Part shown: positions 10,141 to 22,687 of the stretch, piece by piece
How the letters are laid out: each line of letters opens with the position of its first letter
Position numbering within the stretch: position 1 is the stretch's first letter
Origin: Cristatella mucedo
Taxonomy: Eukaryota > Bryozoa > Phylactolaemata > Cristatellidae
Reading direction: 5' to 3'
Assembly (NCBI GenBank): GCA_009760855.2
Contig: WPIO01000003.1
Span: 6,631,501-6,695,500, forward strand
DNA length: 64,000 nucleotides
Made by a program: the position numbers and the translations under genes
Notes under the pieces: generated by a model
Databases searched by the model: none
Told to the model about the DNA's origin: nothing
The model's input: the letters and a program-made list of their open reading frames with translations, nothing else

Positions 10141-12100
10141 TCAAGCACTTACCCTGCTGCCGCCGGTAATCAAGCTTGCAACGCTGGACGGTGCACAAGT
10201 AGGGGCTCGTGGGCGCGCGACGAAGAGCGAAGCCCGCCACAAGCGAGTCGTGGCGTTGACGGCGACTGTATTGTATGATCTAGCAGCCGTCGTGCGTGCT
10301 GCTCCGGAGCACGAGGTGTTAAGAGAGAAGAGAGTGGATAGCTTGCGTACAGGCCGACGCACGGGCAGAGAGTGAATTTCGCGGCCAGGAACGCGTCACG
10401 TGCCGGCAAGGAGTGCGACCGTTGGGCGTACGGAACGTCGGCTGGCGTGGGGTGGAACCACGTGATGGTGATGACACGCCCACACACAGCTGTGTACCGG
10501 CTGCCTGCTTTGACATTGCGGTTTTGCTTTTACATCGCATTTTACATTGAATTTTACATTGAAGAAATACTTACGAATCGCCTGCAGCATTATATCAAAG
10601 CAACGTTTTCTGAACCTAGCGGTTGCATAATTTGCTCACGGTAATGACCAAGCATAGCCATTTTACACGAAGATGCGGCCATCGATGTGAGTCGACCGCC
10701 GCGGTCAGAGCAATCGACAGCCAGATCAATGTATCCAGATAGGTGGAACTAGCGAAATACGGGGTGCAGCGATACGTTTTCCCGTGCAAAATACGCTAGA
10801 AAGAAGTTACTGCTTTGATACCGCTGCGACTATGCTGTCTCTTACAATAAAGGCACTTAGTGGTCGGTCAGGTTATGTCCTCGGGTTGGGTATTTTATTC
10901 GTATCGCCTGCGAGCGCTCATGCCGGCCACGAAAGCTCGGCGCTGCTTGCTCAGAGCGTCATGTTCGGATCTGTCGCTGCAGGCCGAGTACATACACTGC
11001 TACGCGGCGACGGCGGCCATGCTGCCCAGCGCATGCGAGACGGCATCCGAAATAACCGGCAGCGGCGGAGTCGGCGAGGGTTCGGTCTTGGGGAGCGAAG
11101 AGCCGCAATGCTGCGACGAAGTTTCGGAGCAGGACGCGCCGCTCAAGGCCTATTCAAAGCCGCTCGCGCAGCCAGACGGCCAGGTGCCTAACGGCACCCT
11201 CGGCCCGCCGGGAGTCGGCGCCACTCGCAAGCCGCAGCCCGGAACCGCGAACGGCGGCAGCGGTCGGCGGCTGACGCAAGTGGACGACTGCGCGTCGGCG
11301 AGCGACAGTCCGGGAGGGATGTCGGCCGCTCCCGGCCGCGGCGGCGCCGCTGCCGCCGCCGCCCACGGCTACCACCCAGCGCGAAGCAGTCGCTTCGCCC
11401 GGGCGACCTCGTCGGGCGGCAGCGACGGCAACAGTTTGAACAGCTTTAAGGGCAGCGACAATAACAGCGCCTTCCTCGACGGAGTGGACCAGGTCCGCTC
11501 GACGCCGAGCGAGAAGCGCTCGTCGACTGGCGGTCGGCGAACGTGAGCGCTCGTGCGCCGCCAGACCGTACGGGCCCGATCTCGGAGCTCCGCATTCGCA
11601 GCTCCGGCGGCCTGCGCGCGCGGCCTCGGCGCCAGCCGTCGACAGCCGGCCTCGAGCCCCGCGCGCGCGCGCACGTTCGGATGCGAATGCCGATAGAGGG
11701 CGCGCGCGCGGAGAGCCGTCGGTCAGCTGCAGTCGGGCGTCGTCGGTTGCACGGCGGGCTGACGTTCGCATGTGCCTTTAGCCTTTTTTTTGAGAATGTT
11801 TTCTCTCATTTTTTTGCAATGCCGCGGGACAGCGGACGACCGCCAATTGGGGTTTTAAGCGTGCTGGACCGCTATCGCGGCCTCTACCCTCACCCGCTGT
11901 GTCGAGAGGGAGAGAACGAAAATGAGTTCCTCGGCTTCACCTCTCTCTCTCTATCCTCTCTCTGCACTTTACTTCACTGGAAACGCGACTGGCGGGCGCG
12001 CGGGAAGCTTGGGACAAGCGGAAGAGGTGCGCGAGCGGAGAATTCTCCTGCCGGTGAGGTTTGAGTGTGCCTAAAGTCAAGTTCTAGCAACCGTCACTTC
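10141..12100. promoter_or_regulatory. CpG-rich region (candidate CpG island/promoter)
   Basis: CG dinucleotides and GC-rich sequence are much denser here than in the surrounding AT-leaning DNA, peaking at about 11.0-11.75 kb. A coding-looking exon on the plus strand sits inside it. This is an inferred promoter region. No TATA box or defined start site could be assigned. Confidence 0.5.
11019..11542 (+). CDS. Putative first coding exon of an unidentified gene
   Basis: The plus frame is open from 10860 to 11546. Third codon positions are strongly G/C and the predicted protein has a plausible composition (Ser, Gly, Ala, acidic residues), for example LNSFKGSDNNSAFLDGVDQV and RSTPSEKRSSTGGRR. The antisense frame is Arg/Ala-rich, as a shadow frame would be. 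Candidate starts are ATG at 11019 (GCGGCCATGC, MLPSACETAS), 10920 (MPATKARRCLL) and 10875 (MSSGW). A donor GTGAGC at 11543 would end the exon in phase 2, just before an in-frame TGA. I do not recognise the protein. It could start an unknown gene. It could also be the 5' end of the TK2-like transcript, but that needs a bridging exon because the P-loop exon begins in phase 0. Confidence 0.5.
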
Positions 12101-14873
12101 TCCTCTCACGTGTAGCCTGCTCCGCTCCATCTCTCAAGTCCCGCTTGTTAGGCTGCCCGTTGAACCCGTAATGCAACGTCGATAGCCAGCCCCGGCATCT
12201 GCACTTAAAGTGACCTTGTTCCTGTACTGCCTCTAGGCAAATACGACCTCAAGGACTACGAGTGTAACTATGCAATGGATTAAAGTTCTTCTCACAGTAA
12301 CCGCGCTTGTGTGCTCGTCTTATGGGTAAACTTTCGTCGTCGATTGCCGACTGATCGTTCACGAGCAAGGACTGTTTTCTTACGCTTTCAGCTTTAGAGT
12401 TGCACAACCGCGAGACCTCTTGTGGGCTTGCGAGACCACGGCACAAAGTTTCAGCAACCTTGATTGTGCAGGCTGCCTTTTGAAATAGGAGGAGGCGCAG
12501 CGTAGAAAAAATAAAGTTGATTACTTTTAAAATATAAATAGAAAATGCAGTAACATATTGGAAACCATAAGTTGGAGAATAAGATCGCCAGGCTTTACTT
12601 TCTTTTGGCCCCGGTGCCCAGGTTTTGGTCGCTGGGAAGCTAAGTCGCGACCTTGAGGGGCGTGGTTAATGGTAGATGACTTCCTTAGAAATTGCAGGGA
12701 AAGTGTTTAACTCCCTTAAAAACTTCATATTTTAACTATTCAATGAAAATTCAACTAGCAGAACATATAGGGAACCTGAACTCGGCCCCCGAGAAGCAGC
12801 ACTTGGGAGGCTTCGTAAATTCGCACCCGCAATAGAAGCGCGACGAATGCTAGGTAAGCCTCTCTACACTTGTCTACAAACAATTGCCTGGTTAGCAACT
12901 CTAAAAATGTTATCTCAGGCAAAGAAAAATTTTAAGTGCCCCTAGAGGCCAATTGCGCCGAATGCTGGCCTCTCGGGCCCTATCTAAAAAATATGGCGGT
13001 TGGCTAGTTTCCTTCTTGGAAGCGTGGCGGCCACCTGGGAGATCGTATGGGCTTTCTAGGAGAGGAGGTAAATGCTCAATAATTACTACTCTCTTGAGAT
13101 CACTGCTGTCCCGCGCTATAGCTACCTGGAATGATTTGGCCGGATGTTGAAATCCTCTGGCGAGTTGCCGCGGTCAGTGCTCGTAGGTCACCGGTGTTTA
13201 GCAACCTATAGAGCTTGCTAGAAAATGATTGAAATGGCATAGCAATTCCTTAAAGGGGGGTGTCGCCCCACGAGACCGACTTGGAACTCGAGCTTTAAAG
13301 GGGCGCCCACGCGACGAGATTCCTTTCGAACATTCTCGAAGGCCTGGCGGCTCCCCTCCGGATATAGACAGATGGTGAAGCTTTGCAAGTCAAATGGTGC
13401 ACCGCCCGGCCGGCGTCGCTCGCCGACTCGCCTCTGTACAAATCACAAGTAAAAATTCTTTGGCTTAATTTTAAGTAAAAAGTTTTGGCAGCCTTTTCTG
13501 GAATCAGACTCCGTTTCTACCCGCCAAAAAAGTGCCGCCCGACAGACTTTTAATTTTTACGAATAGACTTTTCGGCACGTCGGTACAATTTTCGTAACCC
13601 CGTCATGTAAATTCGGGTCCGAAAACCCGTGGCGAATTAGCGCCACCCCCGGCGAGTTGCCGCCAGTCGCCGTCTAAAGAAAAAACTGGTAGTGCCACCC
13701 GCCCCGCCTCCGCCCAGTGTAGCGCCTGAGGCTGCACTGCTGAGAGCTACCTGCCCTACGGTAGGCTTATGTAGCCCCGCCTTGAAACTTGGGCGATAGC
13801 CCCTCCAGCCCGCCCAGCCAGATCAAGAGCGAAAGGGAGCGATAGCCCCTCGAGCTCCGCTCCACCCCAGAGCCTCGCGTCCTTTGTGCAATAAAAAGCA
13901 GGAGGAAGGCACTGCCGGCGGAGATGAGAAGCGCGTTTCTCCGCTGCCGAACAGATGACGGCTCAATTTATCTAAATATTTAAGTGCGCCTGACCGATAC
14001 GACTGCCGACAGGCCCGAGTTGAAGGTCACGCAGAACCATTTCCTAAAATGGTCTGCGGTCCTTGGCCGAGTCCACCAGGGAAGCCCATTTGCAAAGTTG
14101 GGGGATTATCAAGCCGTGCCTCGGGGGCTCTAATTCATTCGTTAAACTAACTTATGCCGGCGAAATGTCACGGAAATTTCACTACAACGCGTATCCGCTG
14201 ACGTAGTTGCAAGGCCGCCAAGCAGGTAAGCCTGCTTTACTATCGTGCAAGGACTCCGCGTGACCTCGGACGACCTCTGACGTGAATTTCTCGAATCTTA
14301 CCCTCAGTCTCTTTTTGTTTTTCACCGTGTGAGGCACTTGCTAATCGCTGACAGCACGACGTTCCTCTGCTCCTTCGTCATTCTCTGCCTGCTGTCGTTT
14401 TTTGTACGCGACATTTCTGTTGAGTTTCGGCTGCGTGGCAGTGAGTAGCTAGCTACTGTTTTGCGTATTTTTCTCGTTGTCTGCTGTAGATACGGAGATA
14501 TTATACTCACTTAATAATAATAATGTAAGCCATTTGCATTATGTTATTACTCACTTAGCTCCCTCTTCTTCCTTACAGTAACTATTTAAGTAACAAGCCT
14601 AGCTTATCGTAGCGGTCGGTGCCGAGTTCCTGTAATCCATCAGCAACCAAACATCCGGATAGCTCAGAAACATGGCCGCCGTAATCATTCCGGAGGGTAG
14701 GGGTGGATCCAGAAATTTCACGTGGGAAGACAAGACCCCCCAAAAAGCAATGAAAACTTGTAGCGCACAAACCGTAGTGCTTATTCGACGAGCAATCGGC
14801 GGTTGCTCGATGACTAGAAGAAGGACGTAGCTTGGCCCCTGGTCACGGTCAAAGACAATCCTCCTCGATATAA

Positions 14874-14901
14874 GATATATCGAGATATATCTCGATATAT
14901 C
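14874..14901. repeat. Perfect 28-bp AT-rich palindrome
   Basis: The sequence from GATATATCGAGATA to TATCTCGATATATC is its own reverse complement over 28 bases, with no spacer. Confidence 0.95.
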
Positions 14902-15568
14902 CCCGATATAAAACAAACTGGCATCGTTGAGGTAATTGTAAAGCCTCAAAAACGCTCTCGGCAGTTGACACTGTCAGTGTCAGAATCAGGCTCACCAATC
15001 GGCAGACAAAGTGGCAGCCGACTGCATCTTGTCCAGGCGTTGAGAGTTGAGGCAAGGAGCTGACAAATCGTCAGTGTGTCTATCTCCTTATTACCCATCT
15101 GTACGGTAAGCAGCTGCTGCTTCAATAGCATTAGCTCCGTAAAGCCGGTAAAGTCGACGGCGCAGAATCTGCTGGAAAATCCCACGAGTCATCTTTCCAC
15201 ATCTGAGGCAGCAAACTAATTCCGAGGATATTTGAACTCGGCCAGACGGAGCATCTTCATGGACATTGCATTTAATCAGGAAACTGAATTCAATGAGAAC
15301 CTTGCCGATGGCAGCGTTAAATAAAACATCGACACGGAGTACATAATAATTCGTGTTCGTGCGCTCGAGTAAACGAGGTCTATCGCATCGAATACAGTTT
15401 GCACTCAGGTCTGGCTAATCCATCTTGTGAGTTCAGCAAAAGTCTTCGACCTTGACCAGTAGCTCAAGGGTAGCAAGTTTCCCTCATCTTTTACATTTCT
15501 TGGATGGTGACCTCAAATAAGTGCATTGCATATAGTATAGCTCGGTCTTCTGCTTACAGTCCCGGTAC

Positions 15569-15883
15569 TGCGGTCCGCCTGCGATGTGGCACGGACACAG
15601 GCCGGTAACCCACTGGTGGCCAGATAGTGGATTCACCATCAGGGTCGGCCGGCTTACAGATGTGGCCCGCCTGTGATGTGGCATGGACACATGCCGGTAA
15701 CCCTCAGGTAGCCAGATGGTGGATTTATTATCGGGGTCAACCAGGGGACTGGGACAGTCGAGGAGGAGAGTCGAGTGGGAGAAGGGGGCGCAGGGAGCCG
15801 TGCGTCCTTCGGCTCCGTGCCTTGTGCAATAAACTGTTGGCGTTGTTCATCGGCTGGCTCTCTGATGTGCGAACCAAACTACA
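15569..15883 (+). mobile_element. LTR-like/TRIM-like repeat, copy 1
   Basis: It contains two diverged tandem units of roughly 80-95 bp (each with GATGTGGCAxGGACAC and GGTGGATT or GTGGATTC), then GGAGCCGTGCG, a poly(A)-signal-like CAATAAACTGTTGG, TCGGCTGGCTCTCTG and a terminal AACCAAACTACA. The same arrangement recurs at 42841-43155. The signal followed by a fixed CA end suggests a solo LTR or non-autonomous LTR element. This is inference, and no coding content is visible. Confidence 0.5.
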
Positions 15884-16938
15884 ATTATTATTATTAGATT
15901 AGCATCTGTCGCTTTGAATTTAGTAAAAAAAAATAATAGCAAATGAATATCAATTAAAATAACTTTGAAGTAAACAAAAAATGACAAATCAAATGATTTC
16001 AGAAATGATTTCCCTCCACGACTCCGCTTCTCTGATGCAGCTCCCGTGTTCTCCGTGAATTTGTCAAGATGAGCATCAATAATATGGACCTCGAGAGTTA
16101 TTCTGCAGCCCATATGAGCATAGTTCTGTATGAGATCCTGAACCAGTTGCTCATAATTTTCAATCTAGTGTTTCTCATAAAGCCGCGAACCACTGTAAGG
16201 AAACTGTTCCCAGCCACTTTCTCTGTCCTGCTTCGCTTCTTCGTGAATTTGTAGCACTCTAGGATCTGTTTTATCTCTAGTCCGACGAAATGACTTGATG
16301 ATGTTCTTCTCTACATAGAACTCGGTCCACTGTGGACAGTCCCTTTTGTAAGAGCTCTGTCCTCACTGTCCCGCTGTTCCAAAGGCAAATAAAAAATGAA
16401 GCTTCGCGAAACCGCATTGGAGGCCCATCAGGATTGACACCATTGTGTAGTCTCTAATGACCTGTCAGCAATAGTGGCCATGCTGCAAGGCACTATGCAA
16501 CATTTTGAAATCCTCTGAGTCGCACAGAGTGAGCAGTATGGAGAGACGGGCACGTGTTCCCGATAGGAAGCGTCACTGCTTTGAGTCTCCCGGATGAACT
16601 ATCTACGAATAGGCGCCATTCGCTCACTTGCATGCTATACCCATAGCCTCAAAGAGAACAGTCAGATTTTTGCAGAAGCACAGCCCATCATGCCGACCAA
16701 TGAAGTTAAATTGGTAATGCTATCTCCGATCTGTTACTTCCAAAGTTTCATCGAATAAGTTCCACTCATTGGCCCTGGATGTTATAAGATCAGAATTTGA
16801 AATGGTAAGACACAAGGTCTCTGCTAATACCGTTGAGGTATTTCCGGTTGAGTAAGAATGGCTTTCTATCCTCAATCGTGAATCTGGAAAATCGGACTCT
16901 GGATCTGTGGTATCTTCCTCCCAGTCTGACTTTCTGCT

Positions 16939-16939
<1 letters not shown>

Positions 16940-16970
<31 letters not shown>

Positions 16971-16977
16971 ACTCTCT
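16940..16977. repeat. (CT)n microsatellite
   Basis: A short CT dinucleotide run with one CG interruption. Confidence 0.9.
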
Positions 16978-17320
16978 TTTAAAGATGGTTGATCACTCTC
17001 CTGAGGATAGGGAGTAGGATGCTAGGGATGGGGAGCTCAGTGTCTCGCTGGAGCGATGGATAAAGGAATACGCGGATACGCGATGGGAGGCTCGCTCTTG
17101 CCAACTTAACTTTTGGAAGGGTCCACCGCACATGTAGGAGTAGCAGTTGCTTGAGTGTTGGAGTCGGTTCCCGGTAAATTCTGGAGGCAGCAAGCTTTTT
17201 GGCTCTCTTTTTTCCCTCGCTATACCAGTTTTTAAGCACGCTAGAATTATATAACTTAAAAAGATATTTCATACACTGCCTATATTGTGGAAGAACTCAT
17301 ATCTAGCTAGCAGCAATTGT

Positions 17321-17487
17321 TCGCCGTGATGGCACACTAGGTAAGGCAGTTGCTTTCACGACCTCGGTCCCGAGGTTGTGGGTTCGATTCCTGCGGTGGG
17401 CGATCCTTTATCGCCACTGCAAGCGGTCGTGATAGCCGTAAAGGCTCTTCTGTCACTATGCAAAAAGAGGCTGTTTAATCAGCTAGG
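17321..17487 (+). mobile_element. tRNA-derived SINE, family 1 (copy c)
   Basis: The head is CCGTGATGGCACACTAGG with a B-box-like GGGTTCGATTCCTGC, followed by the GGGCGATCCTTTATCGCC body. It ends GGCTGTTTAATCAGCTAG. Confidence 0.88.
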
Positions 17488-18399
17488 ATTTTTTCATTAT
17501 TCACCTTAGCTGCAAGAGTTCACTTGCAGTGTTCGCATGTGAAATGAATTGCCCAGGAATTGTCTTGTAACCTTATAGGCACGCCAAAGTCTGCTCTATA
17601 CGCATCGCACATCTGGTATTTCTAGTATCGGAGTATTTTTGACACTATTTCCTCGATAAATTGTCCGTACAATTAGCAAAATGTATCGGGTGGATGCAAA
17701 TGAACGTGGCGTATGCACCGTGTCTAACAGCAAAACCGCTGAAAAATTTCAAAGTATTGCAATCCTGACCACAGAAGCAAAAGTATTCGTGCAAAAGAAG
17801 CTATTTTTTTAATATATTTTAGGTATAATGGATTTGAAAAACACACAATATACTCAAGGACAACAATTGAAATCTCGCATCCAATGTAATCAATGGGATG
17901 ACCGCGGTCTGCCTGCAAATCAAGGTGCACCAAGTAGACGAAGTCATGTGTCCGTCACGTGTCTCAAGTCGACAAGCCATTTTCGCAATATGCCGGTCGT
18001 GATCTCGACAAAGCGGTGACCGAGGGCCAGCTGCTCCTTCTTGCATGAATAGCGTGTTACATCCACTGCCGGGCGCATAGTATGCGTCTCCCTGTTCATT
18101 TACCAAGGCGTTAGCGAATGATTTACGTGAGAGACAAAAAGCGGCCTATAATTTTGAACGCACCTGACTTTCTGTACCGCCATGCTGCGGAGAGAGCCGT
18201 AACCGCCTTGATGTGAGAGAACTTTGCTGTTCTTAGACTCTCTACCGATTGTTGAACCCCTGGTTTATGAACTCGTCCATGCCAGAATAGTCGCTACGGC
18301 TGAAGGCATGGTAGAGGGACAGTAGCGTTCCTAGGATATTGTGCACCGGTGACGAACGACACAGATGGCGCCCGCTTTTTTATTCAATATTTTTTCTAA

Positions 18400-21060
18400 T
18401 ACATTGAATTTTATTAAATGATTATAAATTAAATTCAAACCACAACTTATAATAACTACGATTGGTAAGATTCTAGTTAATACTAAATCTTATATGATTT
18501 TAGTCGTAATATTTTAAATAAAAATAATAATTATAGTCGGTTCATTACAGTTTAACAATTTTTATATATAGATTTACTTTCACTTCACCTTAACAAATTG
18601 GTCTATGACATCGTCAAAATTGATCTTCTCCAATTTTCTCTTTCAATATTGAGAAGTGCTCGTTTGCTAAGACAATCCTCTCACATGTTCCCTTTCAATG
18701 CTAAGAAGTGCCCGATTGCTACGACAGTTTTGCCTCATTAAAGGGCGCAGATAGGATAAATAAAATTAAATTTTCTTATAGACCGTTCACAGCTGGATGT
18801 TGATACCGTAATCTTCAGAGGAATTTTGAGATAAATGCGTAGATTCGAAAATACATCATCTCAATATGCAACAATAAGATCGAAACAATCCATGCAATCG
18901 TTTGATTAATTTTCAACTCTCGACTCCTAAGCAATATTTTGCCATCTTCTTTATTCATCAATTCTTCGCTGTTGACGTCGGTATGTTAAAACAATCCAAA
19001 ATATGTGCGTCTTTCTCGCAATTTGTCAATATCCGTTTCACAGAAGAGTTTTCATACCATGTAGAAATCCAAAATTAATTTTTACGTCCTCTGTACTACA
19101 AAAATCGTGTCTTTATGTCTAGTTTAAGACGATCGGTCACACTTTTCATAACACATACTTTCTTCCTCGGCTGCAAATCAGGTGTCTATTGCGTGTTCTC
19201 CGGATATCCTCTTACGTCGTTTTATCCTCCTCTCAGCTTCAATGACCAAACTGTGCGTTGCTCTTTGAAGATTTTTCCAGCGTTTCATTCAAATCGCTGT
19301 GAATTTCTATTAGTTCTTGCTTCAGTGATTGGTGACCAGCTGCTGCTTCGCTAAAATGTATCGTAGGATCCTTAAACCTTCTTTAGATTCAGTCAATTTT
19401 GTCGAGAATATTGTTCCGGAATTGCAATACAACTATAAAGGTAAAATTTAATATACTTAAAACCAAATGTGCTGCCCACTTCTGGTTTCAGAGCACATTG
19501 ATAGGTCTTCTTGCATTCTTTCCAGAAGCTCTACCAGTTCTTCAAGTCGTTCATTATTAGCTCAGACAGCTTCTGACTGGGTGCTCCAGCGTGTTTCGGA
19601 TTCCTGCTTTACTGTTAAAGGCAGTACTTTTTCAATTTATCCCGACGAAGTGTTGAAGGAGAAAAAAAACACTATCGATTGTCTTAAGAAATGTTACAAA
19701 AACTGGATCCTGTTTAGCAGAGCTTACTTCTTTTAAATTTAAACTGTGGTTGTCACAGTTGACAAAAACATGTTACGCTCATCTAAACTCAAGCTTTCTT
19801 CGTGGCCACGCAGTGCCAAGTTTTGTGAAACCAGACACTTAATACAGTCAAGTAATTTTTTAATATCTCGCTAAAGTTTTTCCGATTGAATTTGAATTTT
19901 ATCTAACGCGTCCATACCAGCACCATTAATTATTCTCTGACCACCTTTCTTCCATATAGTAAGAGCTTTGCAATTGCTCAAAATGTTTTCATGGATTCAC
20001 TCAGACGAAGATCGACGTTGTGCACGCGATGATATAAGCAATAGGCAGAAAAAACTGGAAGCAGCTTTATTAATTGGTGAATATAATAGCAACGATTGAT
20101 CCACTTCCTCAAAATTTGCTAATCAATGCTTAAAAAAATGATGATGTAATTGAACGCTCACCATTGACTAATGGCAGATCATTTCTGTGTTAAAATGACA
20201 CGATTCAAGAGTACTCGTTTCATTGCGAAGAGTCTGGGTTATTATGTATAGCTTTGTTGTTGGATTACATTTTAATTAACCAAAATCATTAAATCGTAGT
20301 AAGGCACGAACAAAATATTTTATGATTTTCCGCCAGATTCATAAATATAATATAATGTATGTGTATAGCGCCCCTTAGAGAACTTAATCTCTATTCAGGC
20401 GCTTCACATATGCCACGGGGCTCGAGCCCACGACTTTGGTAAGACCTTGGTCGGGGAAGGTGGCGAGCACCTTAACCACTGGGCCAAACCAGCCTGGAAA
20501 GAAGATTCTCTAATCTTACCATTTCCACCTATGCCAGCAATTTCCTTGTCTTGTTAAAAGAGCTCAACACCATCGTCATCGGTATTCTTCTTAGCATAAA
20601 TAGTAGCGTGTGTCTGAACTGTATATTAATAGTCTGCACTGTTTTCTAGCTAGTTTTGGTTATGATTATGATTATGGTTATGGTTCATCCTTCTTTCCTC
20701 TACATTTTGAAATAGTTGGTTCATGTCAGTCGTCTTCTGATTCCGTTTCTAAACAGTGTCCACGCTCAGCATCATTCGTCTTGGATTTTTTTTAACATGC
20801 TCGCTTTTAATTTACTAGACATGCGTGTCTCCTTTTCAGCTTCTCTCCTTCTTTTCCAACCTTCTGCTTCAGTTCGCTTTTGTCTTAACATGGCTGAAAA
20901 AATATGTATCACTTTTTTTAAACCAGAAGTAAGTAAATTCTTAATTCAAAGAGCGCATCAAAAATACGTCTTTCAATTACACTTTGAAAATAAAAAATTA
21001 ATTGACAAATTAACCATTAGGTAAAAAATTTGAGTAAAATATCTATAATAATTAAACTGT
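18400..21060 (-). mobile_element. Degraded hAT-type DNA transposon (transposase fossil)
   Basis: An AT-rich island has minus-strand frames, broken by stops and shifts, that read VKQESETRWSTQSEAV, then ERLEELVELLERMQEDL, then after a frame change LNFTFIVVLQFRNNILDKID and RRFKDPTIHFSEAAA. This order (an S-D/E-TRW segment, then xLxFWNxxLxxxDxxxxxLQDPxxxFxEAA) matches my memory of TTF/ZMYM-type hAT transposases. Further on, EAERRIKRRKRISGE fits the RRK-rich segment. Terminal inverted repeats and target duplications were not located, so the ends follow the AT-rich boundaries. A SINE (20361-20496) has inserted into it. Confidence 0.6.
20361..20496 (-). mobile_element. tRNA-derived SINE, family 2 with LINE-like tail (copy a)
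   Basis: On the minus strand it reads TTTGGCCCAGTGGTTAAGG (A-box region), GGGCTCGAGCCCCGTGGC (B-box region), then a tail GAATAGAGATTAAGTTCTCT and GGGGCGCTATACA. The tail resembles the 3' end of the resident LINE. Confidence 0.85.
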
Positions 21061-21171
21061 TCTAGGACAAAACAATAGTTCGAGAAGCGCCACGAATAAA
21101 TATACATTTGGATCGTCTGCATTGGCCGGAGACGCAGGCCGGGAACGGCGGCCGCGATACAGTCTGCGACC

Positions 21172-21175
21172 CCTC

Positions 21176-21207
<32 letters not shown>

Positions 21208-21209
21208 GC

Positions 21210-21294
<85 letters not shown>

Positions 21295-21332
21295 CTCTCC
21301 CTCTCTCTCGCTCGCTCTCGCTCTCTCTCTCC

Positions 21333-21405
<73 letters not shown>

Positions 21406-21432
21406 GCTCTCTCCCTCCCTCCCTCCCTCCTT
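21172..21432. repeat. Long (CT)n microsatellite, imperfect
   Basis: About 260 bp of CT dinucleotides with CG and CCC interruptions. It lies between the hAT fossil and the Ty3/gypsy element. Confidence 0.97.
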
Positions 21433-21901
21433 ACTGTGGTTTGTGTAAAGGCGCGTGCTTGGTGTCAGAGGGCCAGCTTACACGTACCTCCCTCTCCGTA
21501 TCTCCATAGGTCTCTTCACTACCGGCAATGAGGGTTCGAGTGTTGTAGCGTGCGATCTGTAGTGATAGAGGTTAAGGCTCTTCTGCCGCTATAGAAACGA
21601 GAAATGCCGCTAGATTGCAGCTAAGTTGGCTTAGAAGTAGCGGCTGCATGAGCCTATTGCCATTGCATCCCGATCGGCGAAGCCGCTATTGCTATGATGT
21701 CGGTGAATGCTCTTGTCACCGCCGCTTTCGTGACGCCAACATTGAGAACCGGGTCACCTTAGAGGCCGAGCTCCAGCGCATGCGAGTTGAAGCACCGGGT
21801 GCATCGGGAGAGCTTGGACGAGAGTCTGCAGCGTCTGCTAGCGGGCTCGGCCGCGCCATCGCGAGCGCGGGCAGACGGGAAACTTCGGCGGCCCTACGAA
21901 A

Positions 21902-22036
21902 GGGCAGTGCTGGAAGTGTTCGGGCTTCGGCCACGTAGCCCGCAACTGTGCTAACCGCAGGGCCACACCGACTGCCAGACGGCCTCCGGGAAACGGCCGA
22001 GGCCCCTCGGCTGGATGGGGGGCCGCGGGCCGAGTC
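21902..22036 (+). pseudogene. Gag nucleocapsid fragment with CCHC knuckle
   Basis: The frame reads GQCWKCSGFGHVARNCANRR, a C-x2-C-x4-H-x4-C zinc knuckle typical of gypsy gag nucleocapsid. Upstream, ENRVTLEAELQRMRV may belong to gag but sits in another frame. The knuckle frame ends at a TAG near 22036. Confidence 0.75.
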
Positions 22037-22687
22037 TAGAGAGTCCCCTGTGCGGTATCGCAACGCTTAGCGTACCGCAAGCACGTTCGTCGTGCGTGAC
22101 TGTCGTCGTCGGCGACAAAACTGTATTAGCATTGATCGACAGTGGTTCATGTGCGTCTCTAATTAAGGAAGAGGCTGCCCGCCGCTATACACGCGCACCG
22201 TACCGTCCAACCTGCACGACCTTTAAGACGGCAGCCAATCAGTCTTTTCGGGCCCTCGGACAGTGCGACATACGGTTTGTTATAGAGGGCAGATCTGTGT
22301 GCCATACCTTTCTCGTTACGAAAGACCTCGTCGTTAACATGATCCTAGGCACCGATTATTTAACCTCACAGATGGCTCAAACACAATTCCAGGAGCCCTC
22401 CAGGGAAGGTTGCCCCCATTATAAATTGCAATGGCAGCATTGCAATACGGCGGAGGCGGCGGCTAGCGTCGCGGAGCAGGGTGCAACATTCGAGCTCGAG
22501 ACGCGATGTTTGGTCCCACAGTTCGACATGGATGACGAGACGATAGATATACCTGTCTGCCCTCAGCCCTGCAGAGGACTGGTCGACAGGTTTCGAGCCC
22601 TCTTCCGGCGCCAACCAGGTGCAACCGATCTTGTCTATCACCGTATTCCAGCAGGTAACAGCGCGCCAGTACGCGTCCCTGTGAAAT
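22015..22687 (+). pseudogene. Ty3/gypsy protease and start of reverse transcriptase
   Basis: VLALIDSGSCASLIKEEAA carries the D-S-G active-site motif of a retropepsin-like aspartic protease. About 30 codons later DLVVNMILGTDYL fits the conserved ILGxDYL segment. The frame then reaches VYHRIPAGNSAPVRVPVKL, equivalent to the HxIxTGxxxPVRxRPxRL lead-in to RT, where a LINE fragment interrupts it. Confidence 0.85.

Larger units (their letters stand above)
11547..18399. other. Intergenic or intronic stretch with few recognisable features
   Basis: GC-rich DNA up to about 12.1 kb gives way to mixed-composition sequence. Recognisable content is an AATAAA near 13.89 kb after a GC-rich block, a 28-bp palindrome at 14874, an LTR-like repeat (15569-15883), short (CT)n (16940-16977) and a SINE (17321-17487). 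No supported exon was found. Confidence 0.55.

Noticed and set aside
11154-11771. 205-codon minus-strand frame
   Set aside because: It is Arg/Ala-rich, as expected for the antisense of a GC-biased coding exon. The plus frame has better codon use and start context.
17321-17487. Possible functional tRNA gene
   Set aside because: A and B boxes are present, but the sequence does not fold into a full cloverleaf by eye, continues into a long conserved body, and recurs in many copies, so it is a SINE.
21108-21509. Ser/Leu-rich frames over the CT tract
   Set aside because: They are translation of a dinucleotide microsatellite, open in several frames and without splice or start context.
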